From positions 310,001 through 374,000 of the forward strand of contig NZ_PPDB01000001.1 in assembly GCF_002959855.1 (NCBI RefSeq): a stretch of DNA of 64,000 nucleotides, given 5' to 3'. Positions 7,849 through 15,061 of this stretch are shown in pieces (position 1 is the stretch's first letter; each line of letters starts with the position of its first letter). The DNA comes from Veillonella denticariosi JCM 15641. Lineage in GTDB: Bacteria; Bacillota; Negativicutes; Veillonellales; Veillonellaceae. Under the pieces are notes generated by a model. It did not search any database. It was not told the origin of the DNA and saw nothing but the letters and a program-made list of their open reading frames with translations. The translations under genes and the position numbers were made by a program.

Positions 7849-8712
7849 GTGGGATTTTTGAAAAAAGATATATCCCGGCGCCAATTTATTGGTGGCGCTT
7901 TAGCTTTAGCCGCAGCTTCCGCAGTACCCTCGTTTATACGCGGTGCGTATAAACCGACACAGACTGATTCACTTCAAGTGTGGACCTGTGGAGGGCTGTC
8001 GGAGGCTTTTTTAGATTTAAATCAAGTCTATACGATGCATACCGGACATAATATTCAGTACACAGGTGCTTTTGCGGGGGCGATCGGTAAATCCCTGATG
8101 GACGGAAAGAGTCGCACCGAGATTTTTGGCGCTCGCGGTTTAGAATTGGCGAAAACTATGCGCAAGAAGGGTGTAAGTATCGCCTTTGAACCGCTATGTT
8201 TTACAGACTATGTTATCGTGACACCGAAAGGAAATCCTGCGGGGATAAGAGATTTGCAGGATATGGCTGAGCCGGGTGTCCGGGTCATGTTGCCGCTGGG
8301 GGCATCACCGCCCGGCAGTGCTTCCGTAAAGGGGATTATGAAATTATCCGGCTTGACAGAGGGCATTATGAAAAACATGGTATCTGAAAATGCCTGTGTT
8401 ATCTCTATGATGTGCGACCTTATAGAGGGGAAAGGGGACGTATCCATTATTGAAAAACGGCTCACTACACATGACCGTTTTAAGGATCGCATCGAATATT
8501 TCCCGATATCACCACAATTCGTGCCGCCGGCACCGTTGACTTTCACCATTAACACGATGAAATATGTGCAGGATCGTGCATTAGCATCGGATTATATTGA
8601 GTTTACACGCTCCAGGGAAGGGCAACAAATCCTTGAAAATCACGGGTTTACATCTGTTCATAGTGCGAGAGGTCTCGATTTGATAGAAAGGTTCGGTGTA
8701 AAAGATGTGTAA
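7849..8712 (+). CDS. Tat-exported periplasmic substrate-binding protein (ModA-like)
   Basis: A 287-residue protein with a twin-arginine signal: SRRQFIGG (R10-R11) and a hydrophobic ALALAAASAVPSF stretch to about residue 29. The rest resembles molybdate/tungstate-type (ModA-like) solute-binding proteins: VWTCGGLSEAF at the mature start, DYVIVTPKGNP near residue 123 and a PLGASPPGSASVKG loop near 146. Tat export means it folds, perhaps with a cofactor, before crossing. No ABC permease or ATPase gene lies nearby. Instead it overlaps by 8 nt the NapH-like gene and shares an operon with a NifB-like enzyme. GTG start at 7849 behind AAGGTGGTGA. The ligand is unknown; an oxyanion or metal complex is a guess. 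Confidence 0.7.
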   Translation: MGFLKKDISRRQFIGGALALAAASAVPSFIRGAYKPTQTDSLQVWTCGGLSEAFLDLNQVYTMHTGHNIQYTGAFAGAIGKSLMDGKSRTEIFGARGLELAKTMRKKGVSIAFEPLCFTDYVIVTPKGNPAGIRDLQDMAEPGVRVMLPLGASPPGSASVKGIMKLSGLTEGIMKNMVSENACVISMMCDLIEGKGDVSIIEKRLTTHDRFKDRIEYFPISPQFVPPAPLTFTINTMKYVQDRALASDYIEFTRSREGQQILENHGFTSVHSARGLDLIERFGVKDV

Positions 8713-9508
8713 TCAATGTCATGCATCCACAAGCTGTACTGTTCAATCCGAAAATGCCTGTGCATCCAGATCGGTAAAAAAACTATCCATATGGCGCCGT
8801 ATCGTGCAGTTTATATTTCTTTTTATTATGGGCAAATGGGTGTATTACGGAGTGTTCCGCTGTCCTTATATCGTGCCTTTCGTCAACTGTGAAAGCTGCT
8901 CCATGATTACCTGCTGGGGGCGAATTACAGCGTATTTCTATGCATGGTGGATTATCATCCTGATTATGGCAGTCCTCTTTGGCCGTGCTTTTTGCAGTTG
9001 GTTCTGTCCAAGTGGATGGGTAAATCAAATGCTGGGGAAACTTTCAATAAGCAAATGGAAAAATCGAAAGTCCTATATGCGCTTATTCCAGCTGGGGATG
9101 GTGATTATGGTTGTATTAGGCGCTATCGTATATTTCAAATACGGCAATCCCCGCATTATGATACCGATACGGACGAGTGATGAATATTTTAATGCAGTCA
9201 TTTTATCTATGCAGTTCTCAGAATGGTATTGGGCTGCCCGTACCATTACGGTGGTATCCATTATCGCCGCATCCCTTATTATTGCTAATGTATGGTGCAG
9301 ATTTGTATGTCCTGTAGGGGGCATCATGGAACTGATTCGTAAGATTTCTATCTTCAGAGTCTATAAAACTGATGCTTGTGATAACTGTGATGCGTGCCTG
9401 CGCATCTGTGAAATGGGAACTCGCCCCGATGAAATGAACTGTACTAACTGTGGTGATTGTTTGCATGTATGTCATAAGAATGCCATTAAGTTCGGACGGA
9501 AAGGTTGA
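8705..9508 (+). CDS. NapH-like 4Fe-4S membrane electron-transfer protein
   Basis: A 267-residue inner-membrane protein with about five hydrophobic helices (residues 34-50, 78-94, 128-145, 178-196 plus a short one). NapH/CcoG-type marks: FGRAFCSWFCPSGW (C97, C101) and CRFVCPVGG (C198, C202). At the C-terminus are two ferredoxin motifs, C225/228/231/235 and C246/249/252/256. Extra N-terminal cysteines (C2, C5, C11, C19) are unusual. NapH passes electrons from quinol to periplasmic partners in nitrate reduction, but no napA, B or G is present. Here it sits between a Tat-exported binding protein and a NifB-core enzyme, so it may feed electrons to one of them (inference). The ATG overlaps the upstream stop. 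Confidence 0.8.
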   Translation: MCNQCHASTSCTVQSENACASRSVKKLSIWRRIVQFIFLFIMGKWVYYGVFRCPYIVPFVNCESCSMITCWGRITAYFYAWWIIILIMAVLFGRAFCSWFCPSGWVNQMLGKLSISKWKNRKSYMRLFQLGMVIMVVLGAIVYFKYGNPRIMIPIRTSDEYFNAVILSMQFSEWYWAARTITVVSIIAASLIIANVWCRFVCPVGGIMELIRKISIFRVYKTDACDNCDACLRICEMGTRPDEMNCTNCGDCLHVCHKNAIKFGRKG

Positions 9509-9510
9509 GT

Positions 9511-10341
9511 ATGAAAGAGATTCAAGGACAAAGTTTCTTGCAAAATCATCCGTGTTACAACAAGGATGCCGCGGCCAACTGGGGACGATTACATTTGCCG
9601 GTAGCACCGAATTGTAACATTCGATGTAATTATTGTAATCGCATGTACGATTGTGCCAATGAAAATCGTCCGGGCGTGACACAACATATATATACGCCTC
9701 AAGAGGCTGTATCTTTTGTGCGGAAGGTATTTGATGCGCGTCGAGATATTTCCGTTGTCGGTATTGCTGGACCCGGAGATCCCATGTGTGATGCGGATAA
9801 GACCCTCGAAACATTTCGTCTCGTGAAACGTGAAATCCCTCATGTGATGTTGTGTTTATCCAGTAATGGTCTTGCCGTTCCGGATTATATTGACGCTATT
9901 CATGATTTAGGAATTACTCATGTGACGATTACGGTAAATGCTATCGACCCGGTCGTGGCGAGCCATATGTATTCCATGGTGTGCTATGATGATACGATTT
10001 ATAGAGGTATTGAGGGGGCTCGTATTTTATTGGAACGTCAGGCTGAAAGTATCAGAAAATTAAAGGAACGAAATTTTATCGTCAAAATTAATACGGTGGT
10101 TGTACCGGAAGTCAACATGGATCATGTACCGGCTATCGCTAAACAGGCGGAAGAGTGGGGTGTCGACCTGATGAATTGTATCGCCATGATTCCCGTACAT
10201 GATACATTCTTTGCGAATCATCGGAGTCCGACGAAGGATGAAATTGATAATATACGCCGGTTCATTCGACACTATGTGCCTCAGATGACACATTGCAATC
10301 GGTGTCGTGCCGATGCAATAGGACGACTACGCGAGGCATAG
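9511..10341 (+). CDS. NifB-core radical SAM protein (stand-alone, no NifX domain)
   Basis: A 276-residue radical SAM enzyme that follows the nitrogenase cofactor protein NifB from end to end: HPC (H13, C15), the SAM-cluster motif C35-x3-C39-x2-C42, YDC (C48), ENRP at 51-54, LCLSSNG (C115), HVTITVNAIDP near 137-147, IYRGIEGA near 163-170 and a C-terminal HCNRCRAD (C262, C265). In NifB the residues outside the SAM motif hold the two K-clusters that are fused with carbide into the 8Fe-9S-C NifB-co. All are kept here, so that chemistry is plausible. No NifX domain and no nifHDKEN in the window. ATG 9511, spaced 6 nt from GGAAAGG, is preferred over TTG 9505, which touches the RBS. Confidence 0.85.
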   Translation: MKEIQGQSFLQNHPCYNKDAAANWGRLHLPVAPNCNIRCNYCNRMYDCANENRPGVTQHIYTPQEAVSFVRKVFDARRDISVVGIAGPGDPMCDADKTLETFRLVKREIPHVMLCLSSNGLAVPDYIDAIHDLGITHVTITVNAIDPVVASHMYSMVCYDDTIYRGIEGARILLERQAESIRKLKERNFIVKINTVVVPEVNMDHVPAIAKQAEEWGVDLMNCIAMIPVHDTFFANHRSPTKDEIDNIRRFIRHYVPQMTHCNRCRADAIGRLREA

Positions 10342-10369
10342 GGCAAATTATATATTTCCGGAGGGGGAG

Positions 10370-10420
10370 ATGTATTTACTAAAAATGAAATGTTTTGGAC
10401 GAAAAAAAGGCTATATATAA
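10370..10420 (+). CDS. possible 16-residue microprotein after the NifB-like gene
   Basis: An ATG at 10370 lies 5 nt behind a near-perfect Shine-Dalgarno (GGAGGGGG, 10360-10367). It opens a 16-codon frame, MYLLKMKCFGRKKGYI, ending TAA inside the terminator stem. It is basic, with one cysteine. No homologue is known to me. The strong RBS, 29 nt after the NifB-like stop, is the only evidence for it. Confidence 0.25.
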   Translation: MYLLKMKCFGRKKGYI

Positions 10421-10432
10421 TATATAACCTTT
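10403..10432. terminator. bidirectional terminator between the NifB-like gene and the desulfurase
   Basis: AAAGG and a seven-base TA tract pair with their mirror (stem 10406-10410 with 10428-10432 plus inner TA pairs). A and T runs flank it. It separates the convergent genes. Confidence 0.7.
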
Positions 10433-10439
10433 AGATTAT

Positions 10440-11591
10440 TTAAGTATTCGTAATTATGCGCAGTGCGGACAGTGTTTTTGCTACATCTTCCTGGGTATTG
10501 GCATAGCCGAAGGAGAAACGCACGGTTCCTTTGGGATAGGTCCCCAGTGTTTTGTGCGCTCGCGGTGCACAATGAAGCCCCACACGAGTCATGATGTGAT
10601 GGATTGATTCGAGCTCGTAGGCTACGGTGGCCGGATCCATATTGTCTACGGTGATTGACACGACGGCTGTCCTGTCCTGTGTATCCTGTTTACCGATGAT
10701 ATGAATGCCCTTTATCGCTTGTAATCCTGCGAGAAATGTTTTGGTTAGAGCCATTTCATGGTTGTGAATTGATTCTATTCCTCGAGACTCTATAAATCTA
10801 AGTCCTTCGTTGAGGCCGATAATGCCGGGCAAGTTCAACGTGCCCGCTTCAAAGGCGTCAGGCATCGTGGTCGGCATGGTTTCCAAGTGCGAAAAACTGC
10901 CGGTACCGCCCGCTATAAGTGCGATGAGTTGATTTGCCATATCTTTTGTCATTACAATACCGCCGACACCTTGCGGACCGAGTAATCCTTTATGTCCTGT
11001 AAAACAGAGTGCGTCAATGTGTGATGCTTTCACATCGATAGGCAGTGTGCCCGCTGTCTGAGCACTATCGACGATGAAATGTAAATTATGGCGTTTGCAT
11101 ATTTCGCCGATTTCCGCAATAGGTTGTACGGTGCCGCATACATTAGAGGCGTGATTGATGATGATAGCCACCGTTTTGGGCTGAATGAGATTCTGTATTG
11201 CAGGGAGGTCGATAGATCCTGTTGTATCGCAAGGAATGACATCAAATGTGATGCCATCTGCAAGCAATTGGGTCAGAGGCCTCATAACGGCATTATGTTC
11301 CATCGAGCTGACGAGTACATGGTCCCCCTGCTTGAGCAGTCCCTTAATGACCATGTTGAGGCTCATCGTAACATTCTGTGTAAAGATAACATGGGACGGA
11401 TCGCAGCCGTTGAATAGATGATGTAGACGTTCACGTGTCGTATAGATGATATCCTCTACATCATAAGCGAGAGTGTAGGAGCCTCGGTTGATATTGATAC
11501 CCCGGTTTGTAATATAGTTTGCCATAGCGTTCGCTACGGTCGGCGCTTTGGGAAATGTCGTACAGGCATTGTCCAGATAAATATAGTTCAT
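10440..11591 (-). CDS. cysteine desulfurase family PLP enzyme
   Basis: A 383-residue class-V aminotransferase-fold enzyme of the cysteine desulfurase/selenocysteine lyase type, releasing sulfur or selenium from cysteine or selenocysteine. Seen: [13 protein letters not shown] at the start, [49 protein letters not shown] and the PLP lysine in [14 protein letters not shown] late LHCAPRAH holds the likely catalytic cysteine. The frame extends 45 codons upstream, but ATG 11591, behind GGAGATT, begins exactly at the conserved MNYIYLDN. Divergent from the YedE-type gene. Together with YedE and DUF3343 this is the arrangement seen in selenium-handling clusters, so a role in selenium supply is likely but unproven. 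Confidence 0.85.
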   Translation of the reverse strand: MNYIYLDNACTTFPKAPTVANAMANYITNRGININRGSYTLAYDVEDIIYTTRERLHHLFNGCDPSHVIFTQNVTMSLNMVIKGLLKQGDHVLVSSMEHNAVMRPLTQLLADGITFDVIPCDTTGSIDLPAIQNLIQPKTVAIIINHASNVCGTVQPIAEIGEICKRHNLHFIVDSAQTAGTLPIDVKASHIDALCFTGHKGLLGPQGVGGIVMTKDMANQLIALIAGGTGSFSHLETMPTTMPDAFEAGTLNLPGIIGLNEGLRFIESRGIESIHNHEMALTKTFLAGLQAIKGIHIIGKQDTQDRTAVVSITVDNMDPATVAYELESIHHIMTRVGLHCAPRAHKTLGTYPKGTVRFSFGYANTQEDVAKTLSALRIITNT

Positions 11592-11711
11592 AGGCAATCT
11601 CCATGAATGATAATGTATATTTATGGTTATTATATCATGCTTATATATTTTTATTCTGGTGGATTCATATAGTTTGGTTTTGTTGTATAGGTAAGCGGAA
11701 AGGAGTTTATT

Positions 11712-12773
11712 ATGAATGGGTTTCATGAGAAACGGACGTTGATTATTTCAGGTCTTATTATCGGGGCAATTGCAGGCTTTCTGGTGTTGGCAGGTAATCC
11801 TGCTAATATGGGATTTTGTATCGCCTGCTTTATTCGTGATACCGTTGGTAGTCTTGGTCTGCACCGGGCTGCACCGGTACAGTATATTCGCCCTGAAGTC
11901 ATCGGGCTTATATTAGGCGCTTATGCATTATCCATTATTCGGGGGGAACATCAGAGCAAGGGCGGTTCGTCGCCTATCATTCGATTTATTCTCGGCTTTT
12001 TTGTCATGATCGGTTCCTTGATGTTTCTCGGGTGTCCTCTTCGCATGATTTTGCGCCTGGGCGGAGGCGATTTAAATGCTATTTTCGGTATTCTCGGCTT
12101 TGCCGGAGGTGTCGGTATCGGAACGATTTTTTTAAAGCGCGGATATTCATTGCAACGTACCTATGCGTTGAGTAAACTGGAATCAGCCATGATGCCTGCC
12201 ATCCAAGTGGCTTTGCTGATTCTCCTTGTGGCTGCACCGGCATTTATCCTCTTTAGTCAAAAAGGTCCCGGCTCAATGCATGCACCTTGGCTTATTTCCT
12301 TGGTCGCAGGTCTGGTTGTAGGCGGCCTTGCTCAATTAAGCCGGCTTTGCACCGTTGGTGGCTTCCGTGATTTATTCTTGTTCAAAAAATCTATTCTTAT
12401 CTTTGGTTATTTAGCTGTTCTCATTGGTGTATTCGTTGTAAATATCAGCTTTGGTAATTTCCATCTCGGCTTTGAAAACCAACCGATTGCACATACAGAT
12501 GGATTGTGGAACTTCCTGGGTATGGCGCTTGCAGGTTTCTGCAGTGTATTGCTTGGCGGTTGCCCGTTGCGTCAACTTATCATGACCGGTGAAGGTAATT
12601 CCGATTCCGCTGTTACAGTACTTGGCCTTGCGGCAGGGGCTGCATTTGCACATAATTTTGGCCTTGCCGCATCCGGTGCAGGGCCTACATTGAATGGTCA
12701 GATTGCTGTAGGTGTTGGATTTATAGTAGCACTCATCATTGCTATATTTAATACAAAACGCGCTAATGCTTAG
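11712..12773 (+). CDS. yedE: YedE/YeeE-family selenium/sulfur transporter
   Basis: An integral membrane protein of 353 residues with about nine to ten helices. Conserved cysteine motifs mark the YedE family: [10 protein letters not shown] near residue 37, FLGCPLRM near 101, [10 protein letters not shown] near 214 and a second GCPLRQL near 281. YeeE/YedE proteins import thiosulfate or related sulfur species. The subgroup with both GCPLR motifs, next to DUF3343 and a desulfurase, is linked to selenium metabolism. AGGAG lies 6 nt before the ATG. Divergent from the desulfurase gene, with a shared 120-bp promoter region. The transported species cannot be read from sequence. Confidence 0.82.
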   Translation: MNGFHEKRTLIISGLIIGAIAGFLVLAGNPANMGFCIACFIRDTVGSLGLHRAAPVQYIRPEVIGLILGAYALSIIRGEHQSKGGSSPIIRFILGFFVMIGSLMFLGCPLRMILRLGGGDLNAIFGILGFAGGVGIGTIFLKRGYSLQRTYALSKLESAMMPAIQVALLILLVAAPAFILFSQKGPGSMHAPWLISLVAGLVVGGLAQLSRLCTVGGFRDLFLFKKSILIFGYLAVLIGVFVVNISFGNFHLGFENQPIAHTDGLWNFLGMALAGFCSVLLGGCPLRQLIMTGEGNSDSAVTVLGLAAGAAFAHNFGLAASGAGPTLNGQIAVGVGFIVALIIAIFNTKRANA

Positions 12774-12869
12774 ATTGTAGCAGTTTGGACTTTATGTGAT
12801 ATGATTAATGTATAGTTGATATTTGTAATCTATAATTCCATTTGTTAAATTACCTAGAATTGAGTATCT

Positions 12870-13118
12870 ATGAAATATATTGCTACTTTTTATTCCCATT
12901 TCGGTGCGATTCGATTTAAACGTGAGGCCCCTGAGGGGGTAACCGATATAGAACTACGTCCTGTACCGCGCGATCTGAGTTCGTCCTGTGGAACCAGTGC
13001 CTCCTTTGATGCTGGTGAAAGTTTTACGTTTACAGATGATCCGACCGGTGAGATTGAACAAATCGTATCTGTAACCGATACAGGCTATACTATTATTTAC
13101 GAAAGTCATAATAAATGA
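12870..13118 (+). CDS. DUF3343 putative Se/S carrier protein
   Basis: A small cytosolic protein of 82 residues. The family mark RPVPRDLSSSCGTSASF (residues 30-46) contains the single conserved cysteine, C40, which is thought to carry sulfur or selenium as a persulfide or perselenide. It lies 96 nt after the YedE-type gene and is probably co-transcribed with it. The TusA-like protein that often accompanies this pair is absent. The start lacks a clear Shine-Dalgarno. Function is inferred from family context. Confidence 0.75.
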   Translation: MKYIATFYSHFGAIRFKREAPEGVTDIELRPVPRDLSSSCGTSASFDAGESFTFTDDPTGEIEQIVSVTDTGYTIIYESHNK

Positions 13119-13123
13119 TTTAA

Positions 13124-13156
13124 AAGAGGAGTCATCTTAATGCGATGGCTCCTCTT
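13124..13156 (+). terminator. hairpin after the DUF3343 gene
   Basis: A 13-bp stem (13124-13136 with 13144-13156, one G-U pair) and a 7-nt loop. The downstream tail is not T-rich, so termination is less certain than the stem. Confidence 0.55.
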
Positions 13157-13566
13157 ATGGTGTACGAATCTATATTTTTTAGGTGTCTCTCCGTTTTAAT
13201 CTCCTTAATCTGATGCTCTATTAATGATAATAATATACATATATTCATCAAAAACTATACATAATAAATTATAATTGTATGAGTTTTCGAATGTTAAGAA
13301 TTGGTAATGGTTTTTAAAATGCTGTAAGTCCGCATAAAGATTGATTTGATGACAGTTCTCGATTGTTATTAAATTTATAATTTTGTTATAATTGTTAAAA
13401 ATTTATAGTTTTTTTGGAACTGGGACTATAAAAATTAGATGAAGTATTATATAATAATACCTACAGTATGTATTATAGTAAGAATAATTGTTGTTAATGT
13501 ATGTAACTACAGTATTATTGCTTGATAAATCTATATAACATTAATGGTAAGGGAGATTGCAGGACG
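13157..13566. other. AT-rich intergenic region with a small dyad
   Basis: About 410 bp without a gene. A TATAAT at 13450-13455 runs into an imperfect dyad at 13455-13475, with arms TAATAC and GTATTA around TAcagTA. CTACAGTAT occurs in the dyad and again at about 13507. These could be regulatory sites for the secreted protein downstream. Nothing else is recognisable. Confidence 0.4.
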
Positions 13567-14256
13567 TTGAAACGAGTATTAACCTTAACATTAGCCTTGG
13601 CTATCGTTGCCGGTGGCTATATGTTCGAGGCTAATGGGGCGGGTGAGCAGGTATCGAAGCAGGCACCGCCTATCTCAGAAATAAATACATATACACCGAA
13701 AGAGCTTAATGCAAGACAAAAGGATTTGGTGTCGATTGGTCGGTATACGGCAAATGGGGATCAAGCTTCTTTGAAACAAACTATTACATCTGCTATAGAA
13801 AGCGGTACATTGACACCTCAAGAGGTAAGTATTGCAATTCGTCAATTGTATTCCGCTGCGGGGTTGAAGCAGATGAATACAGCTCTTGCCACCTTTGCGG
13901 AATTGCGTGAAGAACGCCCTGAATTTGGGGATGATTATGAAAAATTGGTGCCGAAGCGTACAGGATTGGGTGCCCTTTTGGGGAATGGCACCACTGTAGC
14001 GGGGACACTGGAAAAAACTAAGAACGATGAGGATAAGAATGCAGTGCAGTATAATACGTTCCGCATGAAAAAACCGAAACCTCAGAACCGCAATCGCTCC
14101 CGTTTAGGTAAATTAGATCGTGAACTGGTAGCGGCTGCAGCATTGGGAACCCGCGTTGGTAAAAACAATTTATTTACCACTGCTGAGAAGAGTCTATCTG
14201 AATTAGGGCTTAGCAAGTATCAAATAGAAAATCTTGAAAGCATGATTTTTAACTAG
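13567..14256 (+). CDS. secreted carboxymuconolactone-decarboxylase-like protein without CxxC
   Basis: A 229-residue exported protein. Residues 1-27 (LKRVLTLTLALAIVAGGYMFEANGA) form a Sec signal. Residues about 42-115 follow the CMD/AhpD-like helical fold: LNARQKDLVSIGRYTANGD, then LTPQEVSIAIRQLYSAAGLKQMNTALATF. The redox CxxC of AhpD-type members is missing and there is no cysteine at all, so peroxidase chemistry is unlikely. The basic second half (KKPKPQNRNRSR) is of unknown kind. The start is probably TTG 13567, behind GGGAG and AGGA; an upstream TTG at 13522 would put 15 polar residues before the signal. Monocistronic. Confidence 0.6.
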   Translation: MKRVLTLTLALAIVAGGYMFEANGAGEQVSKQAPPISEINTYTPKELNARQKDLVSIGRYTANGDQASLKQTITSAIESGTLTPQEVSIAIRQLYSAAGLKQMNTALATFAELREERPEFGDDYEKLVPKRTGLGALLGNGTTVAGTLEKTKNDEDKNAVQYNTFRMKKPKPQNRNRSRLGKLDRELVAAAALGTRVGKNNLFTTAEKSLSELGLSKYQIENLESMIFN

Positions 14257-14260
14257 TCTT

Positions 14261-14290
14261 AGACCTGCTTCTACGGAAGCAGGTCTTTTT
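14261..14290 (+). terminator. terminator of the CMD-like gene
   Basis: A perfect 11-bp stem (14261-14271 with 14276-14286), a TACG loop and a T tail. Confidence 0.92.
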
Positions 14291-14305
14291 GTGCTTAGAA
14301 TAGGA

Positions 14306-14334
14306 TTGACGTTTATATCCCCCTTTTCTATAAT
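14306..14334 (+). promoter_or_regulatory. trmB promoter
   Basis: TTGACG (14306-14311), an exact 17-bp spacer and TATAAT (14329-14334). One of the best sigma-70-type promoters in the window; the gene starts 66 bp later. Confidence 0.8.
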
Positions 14335-14400
14335 TAAAAAGATAGGTATATGACCTACTTAAATAGATATAAACGATGTAAATAAACGTAAGGAGATAAT

Positions 14401-15060
14401 ATGCGCCTTCGAAGAAAACCGTGGATTGATGAGGCTATCCACGAATATGATTCTCATATTATTTTGTCCGGACAGGCGGACCATAAAGGAAAGTGGCGAG
14501 ACCTTTTTTCACATTCTGAACGGCCTCTCTATATGGAACTTGGAACGGGAAAAGGTCGCTTTATCGCAGGCATGTCAGAGGCTTATCCGGATGCGAATTT
14601 TGTGGGCTTTGAGGTACAAATCGGCGTTATTTATTATGCGGCACGAAAAATTTTTGAAGCTAAGCGGGATAATGCGAAAGTATCTTTGTTTGATATTGCC
14701 GGTATTGAAGATATTGTAGCACCGGGCGAGGTAGACAGATTTTACATTAACTTCTGTGACCCATGGCCTAAGGCGAAACACGCAAAACGTCGACTCACAT
14801 ATCATACGTTCCTGGATCGATATGCGCGCCTTTTAAAAGACGGCGGAGAGGTGCATTTTAAGACGGATAATGAAGGCTTGTTTATGTTTTCTCTTGAGGA
14901 ATTCAAGGCCTGCGGCTGGGAACTTAAAAATGTAACCTATGATTTGCATAGTACCGACTTACCGAATGTAAAAACTGAGTACGAAGAGAAATTCAGTGCA
15001 AAAGGGCAGCCGATTTTCCGTTTGGAAGCGATTAAACCGAAAGTCATAAAGGAGGTTTAA
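14401..15060 (+). CDS. trmB: tRNA (guanine-46-N7)-methyltransferase
   Basis: A SAM-dependent enzyme that makes m7G46 in the tRNA variable loop. It has 219 residues, normal for TrmB. Seen: the SAM-binding ELGTGKGRFI near residue 46, NFVGFEVQ near 66, NFCDPWPKAKHAKRR near 117-131 (the catalytic DPWPK(K/A)xHxKRR signature) and HFKTDNEGLF near 154. AAGGAG sits 6 nt before the ATG. It overlaps nothing but lies only 1 nt from the following SEDS gene, with the GGAGG of that gene inside its last codons. Confidence 0.95.
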   Translation: MRLRRKPWIDEAIHEYDSHIILSGQADHKGKWRDLFSHSERPLYMELGTGKGRFIAGMSEAYPDANFVGFEVQIGVIYYAARKIFEAKRDNAKVSLFDIAGIEDIVAPGEVDRFYINFCDPWPKAKHAKRRLTYHTFLDRYARLLKDGGEVHFKTDNEGLFMFSLEEFKACGWELKNVTYDLHSTDLPNVKTEYEEKFSAKGQPIFRLEAIKPKVIKEV

Positions 15061-15061
15061 T

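Noticed and set aside
8705-9508. Part of a periplasmic nitrate reductase (nap) operon
   Set aside because: The NapH-like motifs fit, but no napA, napB, napC, napD or napG is in the neighbourhood and the flanking genes are of other kinds.
9505-9510. TTG start at 9505 for the NifB-like gene
   Set aside because: It would leave no space behind GGAAAGG (9498-9504); ATG 9511 is correctly spaced.
9218-9814. 198-residue frame on the minus strand across the NapH-like and NifB-like genes
   Set aside because: It lies opposite two strongly supported genes, has no RBS and no protein-like motif. It is a shadow frame.
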